The notes under the pieces are model-generated. The model was not told where the DNA came from, did no database searches, and saw only the letters and a program-made list of their open reading frames with translations. Both the position numbers and the translations under genes were made by a program. Of a stretch of DNA of 7,549 nt, positions 7,201 to 7,549 are shown piece after piece. The stretch's first letter is position 1. Every line of letters begins with the position of its first letter. Location of the stretch: contig CBDURF010000166.1 of assembly GCA_965369705.1 (NCBI GenBank), forward strand, positions 1-7,549, written 5' to 3'. Origin of the DNA: JAGLCY01 sp965369705 (GTDB lineage: Bacteria > Krumholzibacteriota > Krumholzibacteriia > LZORAL124-64-63).

Positions 7201-7542
7201 GGGCCGCACCTGCCGGAGCGTGGTCAGCCGGCAGATGGCCGCGTAACCGCTCTCGTCACGGGCCAACAGGACGGCGCGGGGGCGGCCCGGTTGCAACGAA
7301 CCCGCGATCAGCCGCACCGGATCGGTATCAATCGGCCGGTCGTCGGTGATCTCGACCCCGTGGATGGCCCGCAACCCCGCCTTTTCGCACTCCTTCTGGA
7401 ATTCGACGGTGCCGTACATGGCGTTCAGGTCGGTCAGGGCCAGGGCCGGAAAGTCGAGGGCCGCCGCGCGGGCGATCAACTCGGCGGGTGAACTGGCGCC
7501 GCAGAGCAGGGAGTAGTGGCTGTGTACGTGCAGATGGATCAT
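4276..7542 (-). CDS. dnaE: DNA polymerase III alpha-type subunit, short accessory form (DnaE2-like)
   Basis: A 1088-residue C-family replicative-type DNA polymerase. Order: PHP domain (about 1-270, starting HLHVHSHYSLLCG); palm and fingers (about 280-815) with GRGSAANS (365-372), PPDIDLDF (403-410), HLGIHAGGVVIAG (513-525), VKIDLL (557-562), IRPGP (639-643), TYGVMIYQEDV (675-685) and KAHSASYA (761-768); helix-hairpin-helix region (about 820-900); linker; OB fold (about 1005-1085). By alignment from memory to E. coli DnaE D401/D403/D555, the catalytic Asp are D407, D409 and D560, all present. The PHP site is degenerate: TDH has become TDLN (L39), and the usual D-x-H is D215-A-F217, so proofreading by this domain is unlikely. 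The protein ends right after the OB fold, without the tau-binding C-terminal domain of E. coli DnaE (1160 residues). Candidate beta-clamp motifs are QKKLW (911-915) and ATLF (937-940). This fits an accessory or error-prone DnaE; ImuC/DnaE2 partners, if any, would lie right of the window. Only 7 nt precede the ATG, so the start is supported by PHP alignment only. Confidence 0.92.
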   Translation of the reverse strand: MIHLHVHSHYSLLCGASSPAELIARAAALDFPALALTDLNAMYGTVEFQKECEKAGLRAIHGVEITDDRPIDTDPVRLIAGSLQPGRPRAVLLARDESGYAAICRLTTLRQVRPDFRLLRELPPFLGAEGGGLFCLTDSLQVLEAVAQAARQDAGQVAGQDADANKRPDLMGFTRGALRVLLPAVGGELGPVYRRLRELDGWAAAHRVPVVAGGDAFAAVPEDLERQKLVSSMRTLTTVETVPADRCAPNGSWLKPAARMHELLDEFPTACLESEAIAEQCRFQHKLGRWRYPEFPLPAGETTESYLWKLCFDGLQKRYRQVTGRAMARLQEEIAVVEKLGFAGYFLIVWDIVRFAGDHGMPTLGRGSAANSLVSYLLGITHVDPLEHDLYFQRFLNPERLTPPDIDLDFGWKDRDQVLEYVYDRYGRDHTAMICNINRFSLRSGFREAAKARGYGDRDLSKVTRRLPWRVFEGPDSDAALARRPESTGLPLSREPYRSLLLQARQLNRRPRHLGIHAGGVVIAGRPLTDLFPLQWARKGILISQLDMYSVEDLGLVKIDLLAQRGIAVVADAARAVSKNHGISVDLSKLPDGDPATRRLMRQGDTMGCFYIESPGMRSLLKKLKADTFTVVVAASSVIRPGPSDSGMSRSFVLRHLGKEKAVLPHPSLEFLNETYGVMIYQEDVMRTLSAVAGMTLAEADLMRRSMSFKGDAQEFLAMENRFLGGARDAIASGCVPDVAPGVIEELWRQISSFAGYAFCKAHSASYAVLSFQAAWLKAHHPAEFMAAVMSNGGGFYSVSAYLEETRRLGLEILLPDINHSRDVFTGQDRQVRIGLQQIHGMSSRSLDAMLDERDSRGYFVSLGNLLERVPQLAENEIENLIRCGACDGFELTRPELLWRHALIRKERRGQKKLWAAGSRDNGHGNRDGGRTTVQTATLFPVGGTAPGGGSAVSLIPAIPDYSHAEKLQQEMEVLHLTATGHPMAMLRDWLRQRGVICARDLGGWAGRRVKVAGALITAKSATVRKTGEAMKFITLEDETDLCEVTLFPKVYARYGARLLSRGPYLVTGIVEDDHGSVTLTAETLEII

Positions 7543-7549
7543 GGGGGGA

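Overview
The window is GC-rich, densely coding bacterial DNA with Shine-Dalgarno-led genes. It holds five protein-coding genes and no RNA genes, insertion sequences, CRISPR arrays or phage genes that I could recognise. GC content and protein style fit a deltaproteobacterium-like lineage or one of the uncultured candidate phyla near the FCB group. That placement is weak, because no taxonomic marker gene is present.

Layout from left to right: (1) a leftward two-gene operon (about 2197 down to 34) encodes a large NhaD-like/CitMHS_2-type Na+/H+ antiporter and, 13 nt behind it, a 198-residue soluble protein of unknown function. (2) A 137-nt divergent spacer (2198-2334) carries a possible promoter for that operon. 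(3) A rightward GT4 glycosyltransferase gene (2335-3459) follows. (4) A leftward MarC-family membrane protein gene (3460-4119) is convergent with the glycosyltransferase; their two stop codons form a single TGATCA palindrome inside a perfect hairpin. (5) A 156-nt gap (4120-4275) holds a possible marC promoter and a small hairpin. (6) A leftward 1088-residue DNA polymerase III alpha-type polymerase (4276-7542) fills the rest, starting 7 nt from the right edge. It is a short form ending at the OB fold, with a degenerate PHP domain and an intact polymerase Asp triad, as expected of an accessory or error-prone DnaE.

The genes do not form one obvious pathway. The only clear functional linkage is the antiporter and its co-transcribed unknown protein. 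The antiporter stands out for its predicted periplasmic N-terminus, a histidine/acid tetrapeptide repeat directly after the signal peptide. I see no convincing evidence of a wholly new system. The best leads are this His-repeat antiporter with its unknown partner, and the accessory polymerase.
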